64,000 nucleotides of DNA from Hedera helix (Eukaryota > Streptophyta > Magnoliopsida > Apiales > Araliaceae), in assembly GCA_947179155.2 (NCBI GenBank), contig OX359266.1, positions 1,225,001-1,289,000 of the forward strand, in the 5' to 3' direction. The notes beneath the pieces are model-generated. The model had not been told where the DNA came from, did not search any database, and saw only the letters and a program-made list of their open reading frames with translations. The number at the start of each line of letters is the position of its first letter. Position 1 is the first letter of the stretch. Position numbers and translations under genes: made by a program. Shown here one piece after another: positions 36,038-46,937 of the stretch.

Positions 36038-37114
36038 TAATTATATTATTTATTTTGATTTTTATTTTCTGGGTGTAGTATAATAATTCTTCTGGTCAAT
36101 GTTGTTGTATACCATTCAGGTTTTGAATATCCATCCGATTGATATTGTAAAGATAACCGTTTTTTTGCCCCAGTTTTCATATGCTTAACAGTTCCCCCTC
36201 CTCCTTGCAAGCTGTAGCCACAGAGGTTCATGGACCCGGGATTGCTGCCTGAATTGAAAGAACATGTATATCAGGTTTCCTTTTTAATTCTCAAGTTGAT
36301 TATCGTTGGAAGATATGGTAGGCTGCGTTCTATTGTCCGCGGACTCGGATAGTAAATGGTTAGGGTGTGAGGCCAGCATTTCCTCGATATTTGAGCCATT
36401 GCAACAGCACCACATATATTGCCGTTATGAGGTGGACGATTTTGTTTCCTCTAAATTTTACTGGGCATATTTTAGATTGGGAAAACGATTATGGATAATT
36501 ATAATTAATAATATATGTAATATAATGAGTTTGATAATTATTTTAACGATATATTTAATATAATAACTTCTTTTTTTACCGTACTTAACTAGGATTGTTT
36601 CATCGTTATATGAACAAAAACTTGATTTAGACAAAACCCATACTACAAAAGATTTTGGTATCTAACAAAAATTAGCCATAGTAGTGCAGTAATTTGTATA
36701 TATTATTATACTCTTTTATTTTAAAATATAAGATTCATATTAAAATTTTAAAAGTCATATAAAGTACTTTAAAATTTTAAAGTTAATATTATTCAATCAA
36801 CTTTTGAAAATAATATATCTCATGTATTTTAAAAATAATTTAGAATATTCACAATAGTGTTGGCATAAAATTAAATGATCAATTTCGAATCTGAATTCAA
36901 AATTTGACTTTCAAAGAATTGATATTAATTTTATAATTTAAAACAGACAATCTAAAAATATAAGAGTTATGTTATATATTGTGAAAATTTTCAGTCGAAT
37001 TATAATTATGACATATATACATGTATTAGGTAAGTAGGAATTAAAAATTGGCAAAACAGAGTTGTTGATTTTTATTTTTTTTTATAATTTTATGAAGGAC
37101 CGTTAAGTTTCAAT
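35551..37114 (+). other. YAK1 3' region and intergenic DNA
   Basis: The 3' UTR probably occupies the first several hundred bases; the polyadenylation site is not defined. A GT/TA microsatellite is at 35996-36037. From 36560 the DNA is very AT-rich with no reading frame of interest. Open frames at 35517 and 36306 are not supported as genes. Confidence 0.4.
35996..36037. repeat. GT followed by TA microsatellite
   Basis: A TG/GT dinucleotide run followed directly by a TA run. Confidence 0.9.
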
Positions 37115-37260
37115 GAAAATTGATATTTTTATAGTATTTTTTTGATATTTTTACATGAAAATTATCATTATATGTCGACGATTTTAATCGTCGTTATAGG
37201 TTTATAACAACGATTTTTATTTAAAAAATATTAAAAAATACTATAAAAATATCAATTTTC
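37115..37260. mobile_element. Foldback MITE with a GTCGACG core
   Basis: 146 bp. Left end GAAAATTGATATTTTTATAG equals the reverse complement of the right end over about 38 bases with two mismatches. The centre holds the palindrome GTCGACGATTTTAATCGTCG and ATAACAACGATT. It lies between YAK1 and SIG1, about 1.5 kb upstream of the SIG1 start. Confidence 0.85.
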
Positions 37261-38634
37261 TATTATATTAGTGTCCTAAGAAGCTATACTTCCTCAACCA
37301 TCCTCCTCCCTTTTCAATTTTTATTATATAAGCAGGTATGTGATATTTCAAATTTTCCCTTTTTATAATCCTTTTAAAATTTAAAGGTAAAAAATAATCC
37401 TACATTGAACATTATTTCTCTCCAACTAATAAAGGGTAAAGGTGAGTCCATTTAGAGAAGAAAAAAACACTTGTTTTTTTTATAGTGGGAAAAGGACAAA
37501 AAAGAAAAAGTGAGGGAGGAAAAGGGGCTGTGGCAATTTAGGAAACTTGGGAAGGTATGCACCACAAGCCAGACCAAATATCTCTTCCACACAATCCCAT
37601 CCCTCCATTCCATATCCCTAATAACCAGAATAATATCACAACTATTCTTAGAAGAAAAAAAGAAGTAAAATTTCCTCTGTGAGGCTCAGATCTCTATACT
37701 ACTAGTAAATATAATTTGTTATTATTGGAAAATTCGCCAATTTGAAGAATATTGTTAATTATTACTTTTAATTGATAAAAAATAAAAATAGATAAAAGGA
37801 AAGACTGAGAGAGTAGTTCAAAGGCGGATGAAACAGTCCCACCAATTTTTCACGTTCACTCACTTTGATATCATCGTCACCCTTTCCTTCTTTCTTTCTT
37901 CGTATTCTCCGGCAGCTTCGAGCTCTTCTTTCAACGAATGTCAGGTATATTCAAATTTACTCACCCAAATTCTTTGCTAAATTCTGTTGAAGATGGTTTA
38001 CTAATTAAATAATTGCTTGCAAATTTACCTCATCAATTTGTAATCTGTTCCTTAATTGTGTAATCATTGTGTGTGTCTATCTATAAATATATGTGTGTGT
38101 TTGTGTGTTTTGCGTTTCAATTAGATGTTTCATTTACATTTTGTTTTCGATAATTTTTGTTCTATGATTCATGATGTTTCTGGTTCTCAAAGTTTAGCAG
38201 TAGTTAGAAAAAAAGAAAAAAGAAGCTCACATTATGTACACAAATAATATATATAATCAAATCAGAAATCTGTTTATCAATATTTTCCTTGCATATTCGC
38301 ACATAGAATTTAGCTTAAACCCATAGAGCTACTTGATTATTCAAACATATGTATGTTCATGATCAGCTTGAATTTGATCATCCTCATACTGTGCCACTTT
38401 TAGCTGAACTTGTTCCTTATCACCGAACTATTTCCCTCACTTTCTGTTGTTTGCATCAGTGTATTTAGTATTTCCCCCTTTCTGATAAGGAGTGGTTTGT
38501 GGACGATTAACGAATTTATCAAGGTGAAATCTTAAAGCTCAGATTCTCACCAAGACTTGGAGGTACGGAAGTGGTTCAACACTTTATCAGACATATGTAG
38601 TGATACTGCATACAAGCAAACGAAAGCCATAAAA
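37261..38634 (+). promoter_or_regulatory. SIG1 upstream and leader region
   Basis: A pyrimidine-rich stretch at 37850-37935 and CAACGAATGTCAGGTATATT at 37933 look like a leader exon ending in a GT donor, so SIG1 may have a 5' UTR intron; the acceptor is not clear. The first ATG in frame with the protein is at 38635. Confidence 0.4.
38595..38600 (+). promoter_or_regulatory. Start-stop upstream ORF (ATGTAG) before SIG1
   Basis: ATG followed directly by TAG lies 35 bases before the SIG1 start and out of frame with it. If it is in the mature leader it is a minimal upstream ORF, a type known in other plant genes to stall ribosomes. Presence in the mRNA is not shown by sequence. Confidence 0.35.
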
Positions 38635-41600
38635 ATGGTCACCACTGCAGTTATTGGACTTTGTGCAGGAAAGAGGCTTTTGAGCTCCTCCTTTTATTAC
38701 TCTGATCTCGCTGAGAAGCTGTTTACTAGCAGCGATCTTGGCTTCTCACACCATCAGTTTGCTTCATCCAAGAATGTGATCAATGTGAAGAGGTCATCCA
38801 ACTATAGCCCTGATTTTCTCTCCAGTCGAGACACGCAGTCTATCAAGGCAGTAAAAGAACATGTGGATACTGCTTCTAGTCCTTCAAATGTAGAGCCATG
38901 GAGTCAGAGTTCGAACCACTTGGAGGATGAAATCGCTAGTCCTGAATTTTCAGTAGACGCTCTCCTCTTGTTGCAGAAGTCTATGCTGGAAAAGCAGTGG
39001 AATCTGTCAACTGAGGAGACTCTTATAGCTTCTACATCAAGAGAAAAAACTCGTAAGAAGATGCAGGTCACTGGTTCAGGGACATCTGCTCGGCGGAGGA
39101 GAATAGATACTAGGAGGAGAGTTGTGAACCAAAGAAGTTATCATATGCAGCTTAGTACAAATAAGCAGCAAGCATTTGTTATCAGTCCAAATCTGCTTCA
39201 GAATCATTTGAAAAGTTACGTGAAGGGTGTAATAAGTAAAGAGTTGCTCACCCATACGGAAGTCGTGCAACTGTCAAAAATAATTAAGACTGGTCTTCAC
39301 TTAGAAGATCGGAAAGCAAGGTAAGTGAATTATTATTTTTATTGTTTTATTTCTTATCAAGTTAAATGTATTAATTCATTAACTTGTTACGGTACTAACC
39401 CTGCCCTAAATGTGTCTATCCTGTGGAGCAAGACATTTACCAACACAGGAGATCTAACGATCTTCTGTTTAGCTAATGATTGAACTGCAAGAAATGATTT
39501 TCCATACTTATTGACATTTCACCAAAGTAAATGTCATGCGATCCTTCTTAACAATGTCAACTCAGTTCTTAAATGTTGTACTTGCTTTTTCAAATTTTTT
39601 TTTAGGATTAATCATTGATTTGTTTTGGATTTGAATTTTTCCCTTCAAATCTTATAGTCTGCATGCTGATGTAACTGAAAAAGTTATGTGGCAACATAAT
39701 CATGCCTTAAATAGTTGCTAATTAGTTATATTTTTGTGCATTTAAGTTGGTGGCAGATAACCCCTTCAACTTACAAAGACATTGGCAGCTGTCTATAATA
39801 GTTATCACCTTTTCAATTATCTGTCTGATAAAAGAGACGTCATAAATCACCTACTTCTATTATTTTGGATATTTCAGACTGAAGGAAAGATTAGGATGCG
39901 ATCCTTCAGAGGCACAACTATCATCTTCCTTGAAGATTTCCCGTGCTGAGTTACAATACACACAAATAGAGTGCTCTTTGGCTAGAGAGAAGCTGGCAAT
40001 GAGCAATGTTCGTCTAGTAATGTCTATTGCGCAAAGATATGATAACATGGGTGCTGAAATGGCCGACCTTGTTCAGGTGATCTTCTATTGTTTGACTGTA
40101 AGTAGGATGCTAGTCTCTTGCTCTTACACCAATGACTGAACAAATTTATTTTATTGTATAGGGAGGCCTGATTGGACTACTCCGTGGGATTGAGAAATTT
40201 GATTCTTCAAAGGGATTTAAAATTTCAACTTATGTCTATTGGTGGATACGTCAGGTGAGTTGACATCTGACTTAAGTATGGGAACAGCTTGAGTTACCTA
40301 TAGTTGGGGTTCTTGATGTTTCTGGTTTCTTAGTTTTTTTGTGTTTGGGGTTTAAGTTATAGGGTTACAAGATTACTCAATTAATAAACCACTGAAATGA
40401 ACCCATACGTTGTCATCTACCGGTGAACCTGAATTTGTGAAACTGGCAGGTTCTACTTGACTGCTTAAAGTTTTTAACTAGTTTCTTGTTGTAGCTTTCA
40501 TCTTACTTAAGGTTGCTATTCAAGAAGATAAAAAATAAATTAGATGACTTCCATATTACTAAACCAAAAGCAAGTTTCTTTTATCATCTTTGCTATCATT
40601 CACTATTTCCAAGAAAACCATAACCAATTGGTCTTCATTTCTTCCCTTCAATATATTATTTTATCAGTCATTATTTTATGCCCATTCTTTTATCAGTGCT
40701 TTTGAAACTCACGATGATGAGCCATTGCTCTTGCTTGCCAGGGTGTTTCAAGAGCATTAGTTGAGAATTCAAGAACTTTAAGATTGCCCACTTATTTGCA
40801 CGAAAGACTAAATTTAATCCGGAATGCCAAGACCAAACTGGCAGAAAGAGGAATAACTCCGTCTATCGATGTAAGTTACCTAATGATTATAGTCTTTGTT
40901 GCTTTTATATAAGCATTAGGGGCTTTTTTATCTCCCTAATTCAGTGTCTGATCAAGATCTTAACTTGTGTTGTGTTTAACATCATTTCATAACCTCTCAC
41001 ATGTTATTTACTTGTATTACACTTTAATTTTCAGAAAATTGCAGAAAGTCTTAACATGTCCCAGAAGAAAGTTAGGAATGCCACCGAGGTACTAAACAAT
41101 TTTGGAGATCTATAATGTTCCAGTATTTGTGCCTACTCATCCTGCTTAATTTTACATATCTATAATTGCAGGCAATCAATGGGGTCTACTCTCTTGATAG
41201 GGAAGCATTCTCATCCTTAAATGGTCTTCCAGGGGAAACACTTCATAGTGTAAGTCTTATATCTCCTTCATGAAATGAAATTGGTTTTAAAAAATTCTTC
41301 GAAATGCCTGTCCTATAAAAGGAAAGCTATTAATCACAACATACAAAACAGGGTGGCGAAATGGCAGAGGCCTTAAAGGAGGAATCTGAAGGCTGTTAAT
41401 CCCATTTCCCATACTTTTGAGCAAGCTTATCTGTTACCACGAGAGAGAGAGAGAGAGAAATTACCACACCATACAACTTAATTCCTTTTTCTATATTATT
41501 GTGGATGTGATTATTGGCAAGAACGTATTGAATCCATAGTTTTGACTTTTGTTTACTTTCCTCAGTACATTGCAGATAATCGCCTCGAGAACAACCCATG

Positions 41601-43188
41601 GCATGGAGTAGATGAATTGGCACTCAAGGTAGTAAAATAAAACCAACATTATGAGTTTTTGTAAGTTTGCAATGTCTTAATTGGAAACTACTTCAGTGTG
41701 CAGGAAAGTAGGTTCTATAAGTATTGAACTGATGGATGGCTAAATTTTCCTTGTGCACACTCAAAAAGTGAATCCCTTATTATCCTGTTTAAAAACATGA
41801 TGTAACTACAGCATGTTTACAGGACTACAACATGTTTTAAGTACCTTGTTATTTTCTCACCTTAATGCAAGGTCCAATAAGGACACTGGAATGGCATAAT
41901 TTTAAGGCTTATTTACCTAGGTATTTGGCTCTTGGTAGGTGTGCTTCATAACTTAAGCTCAAGAGCTGATGCCTGATTGAGGCTCACATTTGACATGTGC
42001 CTCATCTCTGAAGGCTTTTCCTTAGCTCCACCTATTCTAAGTATCCTTGATGCAGTTTTTTTTATTGTTTTTTGTTTTATTTTTGTTTCTGATTCATGTA
42101 CAAGTGTTTGTTCAGAGATAAAAGATAAAGATACTATAATAAGAAAACAATTTAGAAGTTCAATTTATATAATATTTTTCCTTTTCCTAAGTTTATTAAG
42201 CTTATTCTTCGAAATAATTATTTCATGTGCATTGTATTTACATAAAACCAGAAAATCCTAACCAATGACAGTTCCTTGATTGGATTGACTTGGATTTATA
42301 GAGTTTTATTCCTAACAGTTCTTATCCTGATTTTGATTTTGTTGCACCGGGTTTGGTATTCTGTTTCATCTCTACTGACTTGCTCCAGAAGTCAGTTGAC
42401 TGCTTAGAGCCCGTGTTTTAGTTTTGCTATAACTAATGCACATCGTCTTCCACAACTAATATGGTGGTAATTCTATTTTGCAGGATGAAGTAAACAGGCT
42501 CATGAATACAACATTAAGGGAGAGGGAGAGAGATATTATCCGTTTTTATTATGGTTTGGACAATGAATGTCTTACTTGGGAGGATATAAGTAAAAGGTGC
42601 AAACCTTTTAGATTCATGCCTTAAAATATGCATTATGAACAAATTTGAATGATGATTTTGACAGGGTTGTTTGTTAAGCAATGGATTAGTTACCTAGTTT
42701 CTGAAATTTGCTTGGAGCTGATCTTGTTATATATAGGCTAGTGAGAATATTAAACATATAATGAGCTCGTACTCTGAATACAGTAGTCCAAATGATATTG
42801 GGGGTACTTTAAGTTGCATGTTTCTAAGATTAGGAGACTTTTGAATGATGGTTTAAAATGGTGGCTTTCACTTACAGATACTCAAAATTAGACCATATGT
42901 GTTTTGAATGCGTGTTGTCTATGTATTGTAGTTTCTAGATCGCGTGTTTCATATTGTGTCACTCGTGTACTTTGAAGTATGTTTGCTTCTTCCCTACAAG
43001 TATCTTAAATGAAAGTGTGTTTTTGTGGTGTTTTCCATATTTCAGTCAACTATATGTTATATTCTTCATGACCCTGCAGGATAGGTTTGTCCAGGGAAAG
43101 GGTTAGACAGGTCGGACTTGTAGCGTTGGAGAAACTAAAACATGCTGCGAGGAAGAAAAGACTAGAGGCCATGCTGGTAAAACATTGA
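38635..43188 (+). CDS. SIG1: SIG1 (SIGA), plastid RNA polymerase sigma factor
   Basis: Exons 38635-39320, 39878-40076, 40162-40254, 40742-40870, 41035-41088, 41172-41249, 41566-41628, 42484-42596 and 43080-43188 join to 507 codons. The start MVTTAVIGLCAGKRLLSSSF matches the N-terminus of Arabidopsis SIG1 as I recall it (about 502 residues). Residues 1 to ~60 suit a plastid transit peptide; the variable Ser/Arg-rich part follows. Region 1.2/2 starts near 255: AREKLAMSNVRLVMSIAQRY, DLVQGGLIGLLRGIEKFD, and region 2.4 FKISTYVYWWIRQGVSRAL (314-332), which reads the -10 element. Region 3 is ~340-413; region 4.2 helix-turn-helix is WEDISKRIGLSRERVRQV (466-483), reading the -35. It guides plastid-encoded RNA polymerase to photosynthesis-gene promoters. 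It is nuclear-encoded and acts in the chloroplast. Confidence 0.95.
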
Positions 43189-43993
43189 TCTGATATGCTT
43201 TCTATAACAGCAAAAACTCCTGTATTTCCTGTATATATATAGAAAGAGAAGTTGTATCTCTCATATCTTTTTCCATGAGTAACAAATTATAAGTATATAT
43301 ATACCCAAAAAGAGTTCAACACATGGTAAGAGGTTGTAAGGTGATGTAGCCAAAGATTTCTGTGTCATTCATTGAGAAAAACAATCTTACAATGTAATCA
43401 CATTCGTATTTAAAATAGATCATCTAAGTACATTCAAGTTAATTAATTGGAAGAAAACCATGCATCTCCTTTTTTGTTAATCTTGTACTTTTAATGTAAA
43501 CATGATGGCTGATTATTATGCTTTTTCTTTATATATTCGCGCGTCTTTTCTTGAACTCGTCTAATATGTCACAATTGCTGCATAGTTTTTAATTAGATAA
43601 AGATTTTTCTCTCCCACATAAATAAAGGATTGTATTAGGGGTTAATTTTTATTTTGATTATTGATTTTTTTTTATTACATTCGCATTAGCGAACTAAAAA
43701 ATATATTTGAAATCAGTAATTTTATAATTTTTCTTCCAAAAAATAAATGATAGTGCTGATTTGGTTAACAGTGGACAGTGAGTTCATTAAATATGTAGCC
43801 TATTTTCAAATTAAAAAATAAATAAAATGTTTATGTAGATAAATAGAAAAAAAAAATCGTCTCTTCTCTCTCATCCCCTCCCATTCTCCTCTTTATCTCC
43901 ATCCCTCTACCCATCACCCATTCAATTTCGTAAGTATCTCCATTGTTAAACTGAAATCATGAACTTCCCCATAACCAATCAAAACCCCAATTG

Positions 43994-44036
<43 letters not shown>

Positions 44037-44040
44037 ATTC
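43189..44040 (+). other. SIG1 3' region and intergenic DNA
   Basis: No gene is seen. A pyrimidine-rich stretch starts near 43858, and a long CT microsatellite is at 43996-44034. Confidence 0.45.
43996..44034. repeat. CT microsatellite
   Basis: About 19 uninterrupted CT units. Confidence 0.95.
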
Positions 44041-44044
44041 TTTA

Positions 44045-44930
44045 CCCACTTAAACTTCTGGCGCAACCATGGTAACTACGGATGCACCCAAAGATGAAGT
44101 GGAATGTTTTCCCTAGGGTCCCATGAATCAACAGCAGCTGATAATTTTGGCTTCCAATTCCTGCTCTTGCTTATTGGTCAATAACTGTTCTGCAGTAAAA
44201 TAGTCCTTCTTCAGCCTAGCTTTCTTAGACCAGAGCTTCTCTTTTGAACGATCCACAACGGGCTGAGCTGACGAAGTTGCTTCTTTGTAATCATTATAAC
44301 CAATCCATCCCCATTGTTTTAGCCTTCTACCTCAATGGAAGCAACAATCCCTTGTTCATTCTTCCCATCTTCTCAAGCAATTTCATCCCTATCCCTTTGT
44401 GGTTCTCGGATGCACCGACACTGCCCTGCTTATTTGATTCCCTCCTTCCCACTTGGGAATACTTCAATATTATTTTGGACTTCACCTTTTCCCTCTCACA
44501 CTGCTTCTGTGCACCTTCTTCCCGAAAGCCGATTGTAGAAATCTATCCTCATTATTTTTCACCGGTGCTTCTTCAGCTCCATTTTTGTCAATGTCTGTAT
44601 TCGAAGTGCTCGAATTAAAACCAATTCCTAAACCAGAAGGCCTGTTATCAGGGTCTTCATCATTTTCTTCTTTGGAGTTCTGTTCAATTTTTAGATTGGG
44701 CATGACAATGTCAGCGGAAACAAAACTAACAGACTTGGTGAGGTCCGCTATCCTGGAGACATCATTCTTTTTGTTTCTTGTTATTCTTCCATTCCAACCT
44801 CCATAGTCAGAGCATAAGCAGCGTCGCTGTCGCCTGAGGCAAATATGCCATAAAGAACATCATCCCTGGTCTGCGAGCACTTTTCCTTGTGTTTCATGCG
44901 GAGTGTTGCAATATCTGATGAAGTGAGGAG
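44045..44930 (-). pseudogene. STIPL1/TFIP11-like spliceosome-disassembly protein, pseudogene fragment
   Basis: The minus strand carries scattered in-frame pieces of the plant tuftelin-interacting G-patch protein (STIPL1/NTR1), in the right order: DDVLYGIFASGDSD, then ADLTKSVSFVSADIVMPN, SAFGKKVH, the G-patch piece HKGIGMKLLEKMG, LWSKKARLKKDYFTAEQLL with NKQEQELE, and finally DSWDPRENIPLHLWVHP. Frames shift several times (for example before the ADLTK piece and after the G-patch piece), and stops occur, including one right after LWVHP. Between NKQEQELE and DSWDP the normal protein has several hundred residues, so there is a large internal deletion. No introns are evident, but no poly(A) tail either, so retro-origin is unproven. 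Identification rests on remembered family motifs. Confidence 0.8.
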
Positions 44931-44956
44931 ACAGACGGCCTGAAGAATAAAAAAAA

Positions 44957-45208
44957 GGAAACTGATATTTCCACAGGTTTTTTTGTTATTTCCGCAGAGT
45001 TTAGTTATAGCGACGGTTTTAAAACTGTCGCTATATACTTATGGTAACACTTTTCATATGTAAAGTGTTGCAATAGGTCTCTAGCGACACTTTTAATAAA
45101 TAAAGTGTAGTTATAGGTATATAGCGACGATTTTAAAACCGTCGCTATAGATAAAAAAAAGGATCCACTTGCAGAAATAACAAAAAACCCTATAGAAATG
45201 ATAGTTCC
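44957..45208. mobile_element. Foldback MITE with TAGCGACGG palindromes
   Basis: About 252 bp. Ends GGTTTTTTTGTTATTTCCGC and, from the right, GGGTTTTTTGTTATTTCTGC are inverted, extended outward by GGAAACTGATATTTCC-like sequence. Inside are two palindromes of the form TAGCGACGGTTTTAAAACTG...TCGCTATA, at 45006-45035 and 45121-45150, and TAGCGACACTTTTAATAAAT between them. It is non-coding. Such GTCGCTA subterminal arms occur in several plant DNA transposon groups. Confidence 0.8.
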
Positions 45209-45744
45209 CCAAAAAAAATTCCTAAAAAAGAGAACAAGAGAGAGATTTGGCTTGGAAGAAAGTTTTTCTTCTTCGATACAGTTGGAATTCGACTTTGATT
45301 AGGATTTTAAATGGAGTATTTTTGCGTCGGTAGTTGGCGCCAGTAATAAACCGTATAAGATCCGTTGACTTGAGTATTCGGGCTACAATCGAACCGTTCG
45401 ATTATATTTGAATAATGAATTTTATATAATTTTATTATTAAAACAAGTATTCAAAATATATACTAATTGAATAATTAAAACTTAAATAATTAAATTATAT
45501 TATTCAATATAAAATTGAAATATGAAATTATTTTTACCAAATAAAAATTTTTATTTCGAATTTAATACTAGAGTTTTTAAATAATATTTAATCACAATTC
45601 ACAATCATAATAATTTATAAACAAGTTTAGTAATTTCAAATTAATAATACATAAGTACCTAATTTATAGGATAAACTCAATAAAGTCTAATTAAAAATAG
45701 TATTTATTTTTTTAAAATTTCTATTTCAATTATCCGAATAGTCT
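45209..45744. other. AT-rich spacer, nothing recognised
   Basis: 45209-45420 has mixed composition with a TTGGCGCCAG word. The rest is AT-rich. No gene or repeat ends are defined. Confidence 0.4.
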
Positions 45745-45912
45745 AATTTTAAGTTTTTGTACCCGAGTTTAATTTTGGTAATGAAAGATTATTGGGTTTT
45801 TATTGTTGAGTTGTTGTTGTTTGGGTTATGTTATTAATATTGTGCCTTGCAGGCCTTGGGCTTGCGGCATGTAGCACTTTAGGCCTGTAACGGGTTCGAG
45901 TTGTTATAGAGA

Positions 45913-45924
45913 TGGTATCAGAGC
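45913..45924 (+). other. Primer-binding site of the non-autonomous element
   Basis: TGGTATCAGAGC, an exact initiator-Met-tRNA primer site, four bases after the LTR end. Confidence 0.9.
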
Positions 45925-46928
45925 TTAGGTTATGATTCTATAGATTGCCTTTAGGTTTGACCTGTGAGTTATAAGTAAATCACTAGGTAGACATATGAGT
46001 TTATTTCGATTTGGTTCTCTGTTTGGTTGATCTTGATTTTTACTAAATGTTGATCTTCTTTCGATTTATAGTTGATTTGAGAAAAATGAGATAATTTGTC
46101 AAGGTTATTATTGTTATGCAATATAGTAATGATATTAGTTAAGAATTGTGATTGGATCATTAAGGAGAATAAAGCTATATTTGTACAGTTAGAAAATGAT
46201 CATATGTGTAATATGATTATGATACAAGTATTTGTATCAGCAAGTATTTAATTTTGGGGAATTAATTGTTAGAGTGCTTTTGGTAACGATCTATTATGAT
46301 CTTAGAATTGAGGATTTGATTTTTGGTAAGCTTGTGGATGATGTGAGATATGTGTATTAATGAGATAATATGATAAAATGAAAACTATTAAGTATAGATG
46401 TTCTCTTGTAAACTTAAGTTATGGATATTTGAGGTAATTAGATTAATCTATTGAGTCTAATGATCAATTTTGCGGCTATGTTCTAGTAGGATATTGGAGT
46501 TATGTTGTATAATTTTTTTTTGATAGTATGAAAATATCTTGAAATTTGTTGGATTAAGGTTTGTACTAAGAGATGAATGATTTATTAAATGATTAGATAG
46601 TAAGTGATAGAATTCAATAAATTTTGAGAAACCTTGAACAGTTTAGAGTAGACAGTTTGCTTATGCAAATAATAGAATATGAATTAGAGTTTAATATGGT
46701 AATTAAGATATCTTGGTGATATATTATTTGGTGTAATAATATTTGAGAATTAATTTGAATCGAGGTTGGGATATTTTGAAGGTCTTAAGGTACTTGGGAG
46801 AGTTGATAATATAATTTGTAGAGTATTTTTGTTTATCTAATGTCCTTGGAGTTTTACAAAAATAAATAAATAAAAATAAAACTTTCTATAGTTTATTTGA
46901 ATATCGAGGACGAAATTCCTTTTTTATG

Positions 46929-46937
46929 GTGGAAGAA
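46929..46937 (+). other. Polypurine tract
   Basis: The purine-rich GGTGGAAGAA stretch directly precedes the LTR start TGTAATAACCCG. Confidence 0.75.

Noticed and set aside
38557..38634. Upstream extension of the SIG1 frame
   Set aside because: The extension has no ATG; the 38635 start gives MVTTAVIGLCAGKRLLSSSF, which matches the family N-terminus.
44244..44806. Three plus-strand frames up to 124 codons
   Set aside because: They are antisense to the STIPL1-like pseudogene, whose blocks are clear on the minus strand.
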